Assembly (NCBI RefSeq): GCF_018274385.1
Contig: NZ_JAAFYZ010000105.1
Location: 1-33,290, forward strand
From: Catenulispora pinistramenti
Lineage (GTDB): Bacteria > Actinomycetota > Actinomycetes > Streptomycetales > Catenulisporaceae
DNA length: 33,290 nucleotides
Direction of reading: 5' to 3'
Shown: positions 1-9,067 of the stretch, in pieces
Layout: each line of letters begins with the position of its first letter
How positions within the stretch are numbered: the stretch's first letter is position 1
Translations under genes and position numbers: made by a program
Notes under the pieces: generated by a model
The model's input: the letters and a program-made list of their open reading frames with translations, nothing else
Databases searched by the model: none
Told to the model about the DNA's origin: nothing

Positions 1-23
1 GGGGTCGGTGCGTTGAACAGCAT
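1..23 (-). CDS. Possible start of a further minus-strand gene, cut by window edge
   Basis: An ATG on the minus strand (bases 23-21) overlaps the TGA stop of the large TPR gene (25-23) in a TGATG arrangement, the usual sign of translational coupling in actinomycetes. Only seven complete codons are visible (M L F N A P T), so neither the product nor the reality of the gene can be judged. No strong Shine-Dalgarno is seen, which a coupled start may not need. Its function is unknown. Confidence 0.35.
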
Positions 24-3000
24 CAGGAGCTCGCGGGGTCTTCGGGGGCGGTGCTTCGGGCGTGGAGTTCTCGGAGTTCGTCTTCGTCGGGGAAGTGGTC
101 CACCGTGCGCTTCAGGAGGGCGCGGGCCTTCGGGTAGCGGTGCCAGTGGAAGGGTTGCAGGCCTCCGGTGTGGGGTTCGTCGGGCTTGGGGACGCGCAGC
201 ATCAGGGTGGCTTCGGGGTCGCCGGCACCGACGCCGGCGCCGAGCAGTTCGGCTTCTTCCAGGAGCGCCGCGCACAGGCCGTAGTGGCGGGTCTCGTACT
301 GGAAGGTGGCCTCGTTCTTCCACAACGCGATCATCAGGTCGCGGAGTTCCTTGGTGTCGCGGTAGGCCAGTGCGGTGCGCAGGCGGTGCGCGCGGTCGTG
401 GAACGGGCGCTGGCTGGTGGCGTCCATCGCCTCGGCGATGAGCAGGGTCGCTATCTGGCGCGGGGCCTCGGCCTCGGCGTCGCCGGTCCAGGACTGGTCG
501 GCCAGCAGGGCCCAGGCCATCCGGTCCAGGGCCAGGGTACGGCGATCCCCCAGGGCCGCCGAGCACGCCAGCAGCTTCAGCGCCTGCGACAGCCCGGCGT
601 GGTACGCGGGATTGGAGCCGTCCATCTCGCTGAGTTCCTGCCACCACTGCACGGCTTCCAGCAGGTCCCCGTCCGGCCCCGGCCGCGTCAGCGACCCGGC
701 CCGCTCGGCGAGCACCACTTCGAGCAGCGCCGCCGCGTCCTTGTCGCGCGGCAGCAGGTCCACGGCGCGCCGGGCGTGCGACAGCGCCAACACGTAGTCC
801 CGCACGTCCCACCGCAGCTCCCCGGTCCGCCGCATGTGCGCGGCGCCGAGCTCGGCCTGTAGTTCGGCGACGTCCGGCGCGACGGACAAGGCCCGCTCCA
901 GCACGTCGACCACGCTCTGCGACAAGCTGACCGGGGTGGGAGGAGCCTCGCCCTCGCCGTTGTCCGCGCTCCCCGAGGTGTCCCCGATCCGGGCGACCGC
1001 GCCGACCACGGCCATGTTCACGGTCTTGGTGGCGTCAGCGATGAAAGCCGTCCCGGTGGCGGCCATGTTCACCGTGGGCGTGGCATCGACGGAGACCGGG
1101 CTCTCCCCCTCCTGCGCGCGCCGCAGCAGTTCCTTCGCCGCGTTCAGCCCGGACTCGGCGGCGATCTCCACCCACACCGAATCAGGCTTCTCATCAGGAT
1201 CCAGGGAAGCCGCCCGGGCTATGCACTCCAGCGCCGGTGCCCACTTCTCGTCCAGATGCAGTTCCATGCCCCGCATGACGAGCGTCTTGCGCAGCAAAGT
1301 GGTCCACGCCTCGTCGCGGTCGCCCTCCGGGACGGTGTCCAGGGCCGCTATCGCCGCCTCGTACTTGCCGTCCTCATACAGGAAGTGCTGCGGACCGTAG
1401 GGCCCGTACAGCGCGGCGATCCGCACCGCCTCGTCGTCCTCGGCGGCGTCGGGGTCCACCGCGTGCATCGCGTCGGCCATGTCCCGCCACTCGGCCAGGG
1501 CCGGCGTCTCAGGCTGCTGACGCAGCAGCGCGTCCAGCGTCGGGCTGGCCACCGGATCGGCCGAGCACGCGAACACGTCCATCCCGACCCGGACCGTCCA
1601 GGCGTCCACCTCGTCCCCGCCCCGGTATCCGGACAGGTCGGCGAATCGCAGGTCGTTGCGAAGCTCGTCCAGCAGCTTCCGGCGGGTGCCGGCTATCCGC
1701 TCGTGCTCGGCCTCGACGTCGGTGACCCCGATGACCTGCACCCAGAAGTCCGGCGCGTACAACGCCGTCACCAGCGCGCCGATCGTCCACATCCAGTGCT
1801 CGTCGGCACCGGAGGTCCGAGCGAGCTGGTACGCCGACAGGCCCAGGGCGTGCAGCAGTCGGGCGTTGGTCGGATCCTCGCGCACCAGCGCCAGATATCC
1901 GTCGAACGCCTCTTCATGACGTCCCTCGTCAGCATGTTGCCGCGCAGCGTACTCCGCCAGCGCCTCCAGCGCGGCGGCGGCCTGCGGCTGCTCGGGCTGG
2001 ATCCGCAGCGCGTGCCGCAGATCCCCCAGCGCCTGGTACGGCTCGCCGCGCTCCATCGCCGCGGCCGCGCGCCGGATCAGCAGCTCGACGCCCTCGGTCT
2101 CGGCGTCGGCGGGCAGCCGGACCAGCGCGCCGTCCAGGTCGCCGGCCTCGGCGCGCATCAGGGCCAGCTGGCGGCGCAGCGGCGGGGTCAGGGTGCTGTC
2201 ACCGAGGGCGTCGGCCCACGAGGTGAGGGTGCGTTCGGCCTCGTCCGGGACGCCGGCCTTGCGGGCCGCGTACAGCAGCGACTGCAGGGCCGGGCCGGCG
2301 CAGCGCTCGCATCGGTGGGATCCGGATCCGGTCGGCCGGAACAGGTGGGTCCGGCAGCCTTCACGGCCGCAGCCGCCACAGGCACCGATCGCGTCCTTGC
2401 CGCACTCGACGCCGGTCACGGCCACGCACGGCAGCGGCGGCTCCTCCTCGTCGGGCTCGGCTTCGGCGGCCAGCCGGGAGGCGGCGACCAGCGGTCCGGC
2501 GTTGGCGATCTCCTGGATGTCCAGGCCCTGGGTGTCGTCGATGCGCAGGCCCTGGTCCTCGGCCTCGGCCTTGGTCTCGGCCGCGGTCTCGGGGTCCTGC
2601 GATGCGGCGGGCGCGCCGTCGGCGTCGTTCTCCAGGAACCGCTGGTACCAGCGCACGGCGTCGTACCAGTGCCCGGTGCGCTCGGCGTACAGCGCCCGGG
2701 CCCGGGCCACCGCCGGGTCGCAGTCCGGGTCGTCGGGCAACTCGGCGAGCAGCGTCTCGGCCTGCTCGATCCGGTCGTCCAGCAGCGCGGCCACGGCCAG
2801 GTGGCAACGGTCGCGCATCCGGCCGGCGGGGTCCAGGAACGTCTCCAGGTCCGCGGTCGAGCCGCCGGCCAGATCGACCAGGCCCCGCAACCGGTTCTGC
2901 CGACCGCGCAGGCCGTCCCCGTCGTCGCCGCCGCCGACCGGCAGGGACGCGGCCAGGTCGAGCGCCACGGCCGCCTTCTCGCGGTGGTCGGCGATCTCCC

Positions 3001-4423
3001 GGCCGGACATCAGCATCCACGCCGCCTCGCGCAGCGCGGCCTCGCGCAAGGCGGTGCGGTGCTCGATGACGTCCGGGGAGTCCAGGTAGGCGATCTGCCA
3101 CTGCAACCGCGCGGCCGTCGGGTCGTAACCGAGCCGCTTGCGCGCCTCCCGGTCCCGGGCCACGGCTTTCCAGTCCCGCAGTTCGCTGGTCCCGAGCCGG
3201 TCCCAGGTGTCGATCGCGTCCGCCGGGTGGTTGGCGCGCAGCTGGGCCAGGCCGTAGTGGAAGGTGGCCATGCCGCCCCAGTAGGTCGACTGCCCGGATT
3301 CCGGTTCCAGCAGCCCCTGGGCTTCCTTGCGCCGGCCAGCGGCCAGCAGTACGGCACCGAGCCGGATCCGCGCGGCCCGCGAATGCGCGTCGTGCCGCAG
3401 CGCCGCCTGGTAGTGCGCGATCGCCTCGGCCGGGCGGCCGGCCTGCTCCCGGAGCAGGGCCAGGCCCAGGCGGGCCGGGGCGAAGGCGGCCTCGACGGCC
3501 AGCGAGTTGCTGAAGTGGTTCCACGCCAGGTCGTCGGAGCCGAGCTGGACCGCCAGCCGGCCGAGCGAATAGTGGATGCGCGGGTCCTGCGGCGCGTACT
3601 GCGAGGCGGTGCGCAGGTCGGTCTCGGCCTGGTCGGTCCGGCCCATCTGCTGGTGCGCCAGGCCGCGGAACAGCAGCGCCTCCGGACGCAGCCAGGCACC
3701 GCGCGACCACGGCGAGGCCGGGCCGGTGCCGCGCCGGAAGGCCTCGTCGTAGGCGGCGATCGCGTCGTCGTAGCGGAGCAGGGTGCTGAGCTGGATGCCC
3801 CACCGGAACCACAGCTCGCCGCTGCCGCCGGGCACGGCGGCGGCCAGCGTGTCCTCGGCGTCCTTCACCCGGCCGTCGCGGCGCAGCATGGTGGTCAGCG
3901 CCAGCACCGGCCAGTCGACGCCGGGCAGCGCGGACAGCGCGGCCCGGGCGGTGGCCTCGCGCTGCTCGGTCGGCCCGGTGGAGCAGGCGCGCTGGAGCCA
4001 CATGACGGTGCGGATCGCCGTGTCCTCGTCACCCGGCTCCAGGCCGTAGGTGATCGCCTTCAGGAAGTCGATGATCGGCTTGAGGTCGCCGTCCTCCAGC
4101 CGCATCCGCTCCTCGGCGAACTGCCGCACCAGCCAGCGCGGCAGCTGCCGGAAGGGTTCGGACAGCAGCGGATAGGCCTCGCGGAAGCGGGCCATGGCGT
4201 CGGTGAAGATGCCCATCGCCAGGATGGTCTCGGCCTCGCCGAGCAGGGCCAGGCCGCGATAGTGCTGCAGGTCCTCAGGAGCCGAGGCCAGGCGCCGGGA
4301 CAGGCGGGCATAGCGGTCGCGCGCACGCTCCGGCTGACCCGCCGCCGCCAGGTCCTCCGCCTTCGCGAACTCCTGGGTGATCCACTGCGGGTCCGTCCCT
4401 CGTCCACGCCCCAGCAAGGCCAC
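23..4423 (-). CDS. Very large tetratricopeptide-repeat protein with internal zinc-finger-like cluster
   Basis: This is a 1466-aa soluble protein with no signal peptide or membrane segment. It consists largely of helical TPR-type repeats. Clear units occur around residues 200-400 (alternating G/A/Y/A/P pattern ending in P-x-x-P), 570-600, 780-860, and again near 1080 and 1170-1250. Around residues 665-708 a Cys/His cluster (C-x2-C, C-x4-C-x2-H, then C-x2-C) resembles a B-box or treble-clef zinc site between the two TPR halves. A Thr/Ala/Gly-rich linker near 1110-1150 holds two similar T-V-N-M-A segments. TPR proteins are scaffolds, so a role in assembling a complex is inference. Very large actinobacterial TPR proteins often sit beside chaperone or GTPase genes, but none is visible here. 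The start is GTG at 4423 with a weak GGGAT-type SD. The stop overlaps a possible next ATG. The long plus-strand ORFs opposite are shadows. Confidence 0.85.
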   Translation of the reverse strand: MALLGRGRGTDPQWITQEFAKAEDLAAAGQPERARDRYARLSRRLASAPEDLQHYRGLALLGEAETILAMGIFTDAMARFREAYPLLSEPFRQLPRWLVRQFAEERMRLEDGDLKPIIDFLKAITYGLEPGDEDTAIRTVMWLQRACSTGPTEQREATARAALSALPGVDWPVLALTTMLRRDGRVKDAEDTLAAAVPGGSGELWFRWGIQLSTLLRYDDAIAAYDEAFRRGTGPASPWSRGAWLRPEALLFRGLAHQQMGRTDQAETDLRTASQYAPQDPRIHYSLGRLAVQLGSDDLAWNHFSNSLAVEAAFAPARLGLALLREQAGRPAEAIAHYQAALRHDAHSRAARIRLGAVLLAAGRRKEAQGLLEPESGQSTYWGGMATFHYGLAQLRANHPADAIDTWDRLGTSELRDWKAVARDREARKRLGYDPTAARLQWQIAYLDSPDVIEHRTALREAALREAAWMLMSGREIADHREKAAVALDLAASLPVGGGDDGDGLRGRQNRLRGLVDLAGGSTADLETFLDPAGRMRDRCHLAVAALLDDRIEQAETLLAELPDDPDCDPAVARARALYAERTGHWYDAVRWYQRFLENDADGAPAASQDPETAAETKAEAEDQGLRIDDTQGLDIQEIANAGPLVAASRLAAEAEPDEEEPPLPCVAVTGVECGKDAIGACGGCGREGCRTHLFRPTGSGSHRCERCAGPALQSLLYAARKAGVPDEAERTLTSWADALGDSTLTPPLRRQLALMRAEAGDLDGALVRLPADAETEGVELLIRRAAAAMERGEPYQALGDLRHALRIQPEQPQAAAALEALAEYAARQHADEGRHEEAFDGYLALVREDPTNARLLHALGLSAYQLARTSGADEHWMWTIGALVTALYAPDFWVQVIGVTDVEAEHERIAGTRRKLLDELRNDLRFADLSGYRGGDEVDAWTVRVGMDVFACSADPVASPTLDALLRQQPETPALAEWRDMADAMHAVDPDAAEDDEAVRIAALYGPYGPQHFLYEDGKYEAAIAALDTVPEGDRDEAWTTLLRKTLVMRGMELHLDEKWAPALECIARAASLDPDEKPDSVWVEIAAESGLNAAKELLRRAQEGESPVSVDATPTVNMAATGTAFIADATKTVNMAVVGAVARIGDTSGSADNGEGEAPPTPVSLSQSVVDVLERALSVAPDVAELQAELGAAHMRRTGELRWDVRDYVLALSHARRAVDLLPRDKDAAALLEVVLAERAGSLTRPGPDGDLLEAVQWWQELSEMDGSNPAYHAGLSQALKLLACSAALGDRRTLALDRMAWALLADQSWTGDAEAEAPRQIATLLIAEAMDATSQRPFHDRAHRLRTALAYRDTKELRDLMIALWKNEATFQYETRHYGLCAALLEEAELLGAGVGAGDPEATLMLRVPKPDEPHTGGLQPFHWHRYPKARALLKRTVDHFPDEDELRELHARSTAPEDPASS

Positions 4424-4709
4424 ACCATCCCATCAACCCGTATCGCTGCCTACAGCTTGGCACAAGCGCTGCCACCCGCGCCCGGGAGGATCCGGCTCCG
4501 TGCGCACCGACCTGTTGTCTTTCTCAGTCGATGCGAAACAGTTCACCCGGACTCCACCCCAAGATCACCTGGCGTGTGCGCTCTGTGCCCCTTCGCTGTC
4601 GTCCTGTCCCCGTCGTATACCGATAACGACGCGGTGATCGCCATGAAGGTTCCGTTTGCCGAAGCGGGGATGCAGTTTTGACTCGGTCTTGACGGTAGCG
4701 GCCCCGCTC

Positions 4710-5162
4710 TCAGTGCACTATTGCGCCGATCAGTCCGAGCTGCCGCATCTGCGCCGCGGTGTCGACGACGCCCCAGGTCTGCGCGATCCGGCCGGCCTCG
4801 TCGAGCCGGACGATGAAGATCTCACTGTAGGTGATCGTCTTGCCGGTCGGCTCGACACCCATGTAAACACCCTGATGTGTGCCGGTGACCACGTTGCGGT
4901 AGACGATCTTGTTCCCGGACACGATCCGGTCCTCGGTGCGGATGTGCAGGTCGGGGAAGGCGGCCAACAGCGTCTTGAACACCAGCTTCTGCGCCTCGGC
5001 GCCGCCGACCCGAAGCTTCAGCGGGGTGCTCACGATCATGTCGGGCGCGCAGGCCTGGTCGATCGCCGCCATCGTGGCCTCCAGGTCGCCGCTGTTGACC
5101 GCGGCCTGGACCCGGTCCAGGGCCGAGAGCTCGGCGGTCGTGGAAGTGTTGTCGCTGGTCAT
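4710..5162 (-). CDS. SnoaL-like ester cyclase/NTF2-fold protein
   Basis: This is a 150-aa protein of the SnoaL-like/NTF2 cone fold. It has the typical pattern of an N-terminal helix (V-x-A-V-N-S-G-D, residues 19-26), a middle stretch F-P-D-L-H-I-x-x-E-D followed by the T-G-T-H-x-G turn, and a final strand with D-E-A-G-R-I. Members include polyketide cyclases, but many are uncharacterised small hydrolases or ligand-binding proteins, and no polyketide genes are nearby, so the substrate is unknown. The start is ATG 5162, chosen because AAGGAG lies 6-7 bases upstream. The longer in-frame ORF reads back into a 13-bp tandem repeat and is not believed. The upstream gene in the same direction encodes the PHP hydrolase, 208 bp away. 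Confidence 0.8.
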   Translation of the reverse strand: MTSDNTSTTAELSALDRVQAAVNSGDLEATMAAIDQACAPDMIVSTPLKLRVGGAEAQKLVFKTLLAAFPDLHIRTEDRIVSGNKIVYRNVVTGTHQGVYMGVEPTGKTITYSEIFIVRLDEAGRIAQTWGVVDTAAQMRQLGLIGAIVH

Positions 5163-5251
5163 ATCCGCTCCTTGGAGCCTGGTCGGTGCTTGCTGCTCAC
5201 CTACCGGGACGAGAGAGCGGCGGCGGCGGTGACATGCCGGAGCACGCCACC

Positions 5252-5342
5252 GCCGATCCGTATCGTCAATCCAGACCGCCGGTCCATACCGCCGGTCCAT
5301 ACCGTCGATCCAGACCGTCGATCCATACCTTCAGTCCATACC
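5252..5342. repeat. 13-bp tandem repeat, seven imperfect copies
   Basis: Seven head-to-tail 13-bp units of the form G(T/C)CRRTCCATACC (plus strand) begin at 5252, 5265, 5278, 5291, 5304, 5317 and 5330. Two adjacent units (5278 and 5291) are identical. The others differ at one to four positions, mostly ATACC versus AGACC and the second to fourth bases. The array lies in the 208-bp gap between the PHP hydrolase stop and the SnoaL start, 90 bp upstream of the SnoaL ATG on its strand. It could be a regulator-binding array or a simple replication-slippage repeat; nothing in the sequence decides. Confidence 0.9.
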
Positions 5343-5370
5343 GCCGGCCCGCTGCCGCAGAGCGGAATCC

Positions 5371-7011
5371 TCAGCCCTGACCGTGGCTGCCGGTGCCCTT
5401 CAGGAACACCGGGTTGGTCAGCGCGGCCATCGGGCCGAACATCAGCGCGTCGCCCATCGTGTTGCCCTGGCCGGCGGTGCCGTCGGCCATCGGGTGCCGG
5501 ATCTCGGCCCGGACGTAGGCAGCCAGCGAGGGCGTGGTGCGCCAGGTGACGACCCCGTCGCCGTTCGCGTCCAGCGACTGCTGGAACATCTGGCCCTCGT
5601 CGGTGATCAGCCGGACGGTGCCGTTCGGGACGCCGTGCGCCTCCAGCCGGACGTCCACCGGGGCCTGAGTCGGCAGGGTGAGCGTCTGACCGATGCCGAC
5701 CTGCTTGCCGCCGCCGGTGACGGTGAAGTCCACCCGCACCGAGCTGGACTCGGCGATCCAGTTGCGGCCCGCGCGCAGGCCGTCCATCAGGGCGTCGGTA
5801 CGCAGGTCCTCGGCGTAGACGACGTTCTGCGGCAGGCCGATCACCTGCGGCACGCTGTGCGCGTCGCTGTTGCCCACCGCCGGGAGCCAGCGCTTGCCGG
5901 AGCGGACCGCCTCGCCGAGCTTCTGGTCCCAGGTGCTGACCGCGTGCTCGTCGTCGTAGGTCCACGGGCCGGTCCACACCTCGGTGGCGTCGGCGTCGTC
6001 GAACCCGAACTTCCATTGGCACGCGACGTAGGCGCAGTACATGTGGGCCGGCACGACCAGGCCGCCGTGCCTGCGCACCTCGCGGGCGAAGCGCGGGAAG
6101 GCGTCGTCGCGGCTGCGGTAGCGCCAGTCGATCCACTCCCCGGCCGGCAGGCCCATCGCCACCCAGTGGCCGTTACGGGTGGTGATCTCCTCGCCGGTGA
6201 TGATCAACAGGTCCGGGCCGGCGTACTGGCCCCAGACGCCGTGCGAGGCCGAGGTGTTGTGGTCGGTGGAGACCATGAAGTCCAGGTTGGCCGCGCGGGC
6301 GCCGGCGGCGACCTCGCTGGGCAGCCGCTTGCCGTCGGAGTAGACGGTGTGCAGGTGGCAGTCGCCGCGATACCAGGCCCGGCCCCGGCCCTTGGCCCGG
6401 GTCGGCGGGTAGTTCGGCACGAAGGCCGGGCCCGGCTTGCCGTAGGTCAAGGTGACCTGGACCTTGTAGTTCATGCCGGTCTGCGCCACCTGGTAGGGGC
6501 CCAGGGCGATGTGCCAGGTGCCCTTGTTGACCGGACCGGGCAGGTAGCCGGGGGTGGCCTCGGAGGCGTTGATCGAGAACGCGGTGCGGAAGCCGCCGGA
6601 CCAGCCGCGGAAACCGGGGCCGCCGAGGGCGACGCCGCGCTCGTCGAACACACCGATGTCGCATGAGTTCGTCTTGTCCCCGGGCACGACGGCGGGGTTG
6701 TCGTAGGAGTAGCTGACGTCGATCTGCTTCACCCCGGCCGGGATCACCACCGGCAGGTAGACGAAGTCGACGACACCGGTTTCGAGGTGACCGGTGATGG
6801 TCTGGGAGACCTGGGTACCGTCGGCGGGGGCGCCGGAGCCGGACCCGCTGGCACTGTCGGCGGCGTGGGCGAAGGTCATGGGGCCCAGCGTGAGCGCCGC
6901 GGTCGCGGCGCCGACCGTCAGGACGCCCCGGCGGGACAGGCCGGAGGCGGCGGGGTCGGCCGGCTCGGGCAGCGGTGCGACGTTGTGCTCGCAATAGCCA
7001 TCTGTGCACAT
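5371..7011 (-). CDS. Tat-exported PHP-domain metallohydrolase (CehA/McbA family)
   Basis: This is a 546-aa exported protein. A twin-arginine motif S-R-R-G-V-L (residues 26-31) precedes a hydrophobic core and an A-H-A-A cleavage site near residue 50. After a beta-rich N-terminal domain (about 60-200) comes a PHP-type metal site: H-L-H-T (219-222), T-D-H-N (249-252), the E-E pair near 274, and N-S-D-A-H near the end of the catalytic domain. A beta-sandwich tail follows. CehA-family enzymes hydrolyse phosphoesters or carbamate-like substrates, and the substrate here is unknown. The start is ATG 7011 with GAAGG about 10 bases upstream. Oddly, the 25 residues ahead of the twin arginines begin M-C-T-D-G-Y-C-E-H, a Cys/His-rich head unusual in a Tat signal. 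It probably lies in the cell-wall space or is secreted. Confidence 0.85.
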   Translation of the reverse strand: MCTDGYCEHNVAPLPEPADPAASGLSRRGVLTVGAATAALTLGPMTFAHAADSASGSGSGAPADGTQVSQTITGHLETGVVDFVYLPVVIPAGVKQIDVSYSYDNPAVVPGDKTNSCDIGVFDERGVALGGPGFRGWSGGFRTAFSINASEATPGYLPGPVNKGTWHIALGPYQVAQTGMNYKVQVTLTYGKPGPAFVPNYPPTRAKGRGRAWYRGDCHLHTVYSDGKRLPSEVAAGARAANLDFMVSTDHNTSASHGVWGQYAGPDLLIITGEEITTRNGHWVAMGLPAGEWIDWRYRSRDDAFPRFAREVRRHGGLVVPAHMYCAYVACQWKFGFDDADATEVWTGPWTYDDEHAVSTWDQKLGEAVRSGKRWLPAVGNSDAHSVPQVIGLPQNVVYAEDLRTDALMDGLRAGRNWIAESSSVRVDFTVTGGGKQVGIGQTLTLPTQAPVDVRLEAHGVPNGTVRLITDEGQMFQQSLDANGDGVVTWRTTPSLAAYVRAEIRHPMADGTAGQGNTMGDALMFGPMAALTNPVFLKGTGSHGQG

Positions 7012-7176
7012 GGTTACCGACCTTCGGTGATGCCGGTGAACCCGGCATGAGCGTCAAGCGAAAGGTTGTGGGCGCGGCGGCGAGGAGTGCTGAGGACTCG
7101 CGTGGGGTGGCGAGGGATCTGACCGGGCGAATCCGAGCCCTGACAACGCGATGCCAGGCATCGTACCGTCACCGTC

Positions 7177-8496
7177 TTAGGGGATGCCGATCTCGAACAG
7201 CATGTATCCGGTGAGGGATCCGGAGGCCAGCGCGGTCAGGGCCAGCACGGCGACCCGGCCCGGCGGCTTGAGCCGGTCCAGGGCCATCGCCGCCGGGAAC
7301 AGCAGCGGGAACGTCGGCAGCAGGTACCGGGAGACCATGCCGAAGATCTCGTGGGTCCCGACCGCCAGGACGACCGTGCAGACGGTGTAGACCGCGAGCA
7401 CTGGCGGCGGCCGCAGTTGCGCCAGCACGACGAGCAGGACCCCGGTCAGCAGCAGAACCCCGACGCCGACCAGGTCTTCGGACGCCGCGGCGGACTCGTA
7501 GTCGCTGCGGCCGGTCAGGACGGCCACGACCACGTGCGCCGTGGACCGTCCGAAGTCGAAGTAGTGGTCCCAGGCGTCGGACTCCAGGATCGTGAAGGCC
7601 TTGATGTCGCCGGCCTGCTCGCCGACCCAGCCGAGATATCCCAGCAGGCCCAGCGGGGCGAGCGCCAGGGCGGCCAGCGGCCTCCGGCGGACGGGCAGAG
7701 GCCGCCAGCGGCCGTCCTCGTCACGGAACGCGGCCGGAATGGCCGCCGCCGCGACCGCGGCGATCAGCGTGCCGGCGGTGGGCCGGCTCAGTCCGGCCAC
7801 CAGGCACAGGGCTCCGGCGGTCAGCCAGCGCCGGGCCAGGACGAAGTGACAGGTCCAGACGGCGAGAGCGATGTAGAGCGAGTCCGAATACACCGACCAC
7901 TCCACGCCCGAGCCCGGCCACACCGCCCACAGTGCGGCGGCCAGCAGGCCGACAGAATGGCCGGCCAAACCGGAGGCGACCGCGTATATCCCCAGGGCCG
8001 CGGCGAAAGAGGCGACGACGGACACTGTCAGCCCGGCGCCGAAGGAGCCCAGCCCGGTCGTGGCCGAAACAGCACGGATCAGGCCGGGATACAGCGGAAA
8101 GAACGCCGCCGAGTTCTGCTCCACCGACCAGTGGCCGCTGCCACCAGGCACCGGAATCAGCTGGGGGTGGTATCCGTGTTCTGCTATCTGCCGGTACCAC
8201 CAGCCGTCCCAGGTGCTCAGGACGTCCCAGGCGTGGGCGCCGCCACCGTAGCGCGGCGCCTTGGACCGGTAGTCGCCGGTGGTGTCCAGGAGCCACATGA
8301 ACACCAGCAGGCCGGTGAGCTTGAGGGCCCCGTAGACGGCCAGCACCGACGGCGCGGCTTTTCGCAGGGCGACTTGGCGCGCGGCGGCTCTGGGGTACAC
8401 GATCGCCGGCCGCTGACGCCGACGCCGCGCTTGCGGCCGTGGCGGTTCGGTGGTCGGCACCGTCTTCGGCACGGGTGATGAGGTGACGAAATCCAT
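7177..8496 (-). CDS. PIG-V-like GT-C family mannosyltransferase, multi-pass membrane protein
   Basis: This is a 439-aa polytopic membrane protein with a basic Pro/Arg-rich cytoplasmic N-terminus and many hydrophobic segments. After the first helix an extracytoplasmic loop carries W-D-G-W-W-Y-R-Q-I-A-E-H-G-Y, the hallmark of PIG-V/GPI-mannosyltransferase-2-like enzymes (R/W-D-x-x-W/Y...I-A-x-x-G-Y). It is followed by F-F-P-L-Y-P-G-L-I-R, which is also typical. Such GT-C enzymes transfer mannose from a polyprenyl-phosphate carrier to a lipid or protein acceptor outside the membrane. The acceptor here is not predictable. ATG 8496 is chosen because AGGAAAA lies upstream; the longer frame to 8595 lacks a ribosome site and adds a non-membrane Lys/Arg/Ala head. 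Confidence 0.8.
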   Translation of the reverse strand: MDFVTSSPVPKTVPTTEPPRPQARRRRQRPAIVYPRAAARQVALRKAAPSVLAVYGALKLTGLLVFMWLLDTTGDYRSKAPRYGGGAHAWDVLSTWDGWWYRQIAEHGYHPQLIPVPGGSGHWSVEQNSAAFFPLYPGLIRAVSATTGLGSFGAGLTVSVVASFAAALGIYAVASGLAGHSVGLLAAALWAVWPGSGVEWSVYSDSLYIALAVWTCHFVLARRWLTAGALCLVAGLSRPTAGTLIAAVAAAAIPAAFRDEDGRWRPLPVRRRPLAALALAPLGLLGYLGWVGEQAGDIKAFTILESDAWDHYFDFGRSTAHVVVAVLTGRSDYESAAASEDLVGVGVLLLTGVLLVVLAQLRPPPVLAVYTVCTVVLAVGTHEIFGMVSRYLLPTFPLLFPAAMALDRLKPPGRVAVLALTALASGSLTGYMLFEIGIP

Positions 8497-8670
8497 GGGG
8501 CTTTTCCTGGTTCGCTTCCCTGCCGAACGGGCGGCTTCCGCGGCGTTCGGGCTGTTTGCGGGCAGGGGGCATCGCTGCTTGTGAGCAGGGAACATGGCGC
8601 CGCGGCGGTAGATCCGGCGGCGAGTCGGAGTCAGTTCTGAGAGGTGACCTTCGCTAAGAGACGGCCTTGG

Positions 8671-9057
8671 CTAGCCGCTGCTTGAGCTGTTGCTTGTCGT
8701 CGAAGCTCCGAAGGAGTTGGACGTGGTCGCCCTGGACGTCGTGGACGAGGTGGAATCGCCCGGCGAGGTCTGCTGCGGCAGGGGGTCAGTGGGCGTCGGC
8801 GGCACCACCTGGGTCGGCGCCGGATCAGGTCCCGGGCCCGTCGGTCCGGGACCGGCGTCGACCGCGCGGGGCAGCAGAACCAGCCCGACCGCGCAGGCCG
8901 CCACGGCGATGACCGAGCCGGCCGCGATGCGCCGCACCCGGGCCCGTCGCCGGACGCGCACCGCGGCCCACAGCTGGTCCCGGTGCCGCGGTTCGAAGGG
9001 CCGGGGCTCCTGGGGCTGACGCAGCATCCGGATCAGGTCTTGCTCGAAGTCGTCCAT
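8671..9057 (-). CDS. Small single-pass membrane protein downstream of sigma factor; candidate anti-sigma factor
   Basis: This 128-aa protein has a charged cytoplasmic head (residues 1-40, with D-F-E-Q-D-L and an Arg-rich stretch), one membrane helix at about 45-63 (I-A-A-G-S-V-I-A-V), and a Pro/Thr/Ser-rich outer tail ending in a run of serines. The gene starts 10 bp after the stop of the ECF sigma gene, and GGAGG sits just upstream of the GTG-ATG pair (9060/9057). Position and topology suggest an anti-sigma factor. However, it lacks the zinc-binding H-x3-C-x2-C motif of the usual ECF anti-sigma family, so the role is inferred from context only. Confidence 0.7.
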   Translation of the reverse strand: MDDFEQDLIRMLRQPQEPRPFEPRHRDQLWAAVRVRRRARVRRIAAGSVIAVAACAVGLVLLPRAVDAGPGPTGPGPDPAPTQVVPPTPTDPLPQQTSPGDSTSSTTSRATTSNSFGASTTSNSSSSG

Positions 9058-9067
9058 CACGCCTCCC

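Noticed and set aside
1256..4681. 1141-aa plus-strand ORF opposite the TPR gene
   Set aside because: It is rich in Arg/Gly/Gln and has no domain. It lies antisense to a clearly coding frame with TPR repeats, a normal artefact of high GC.
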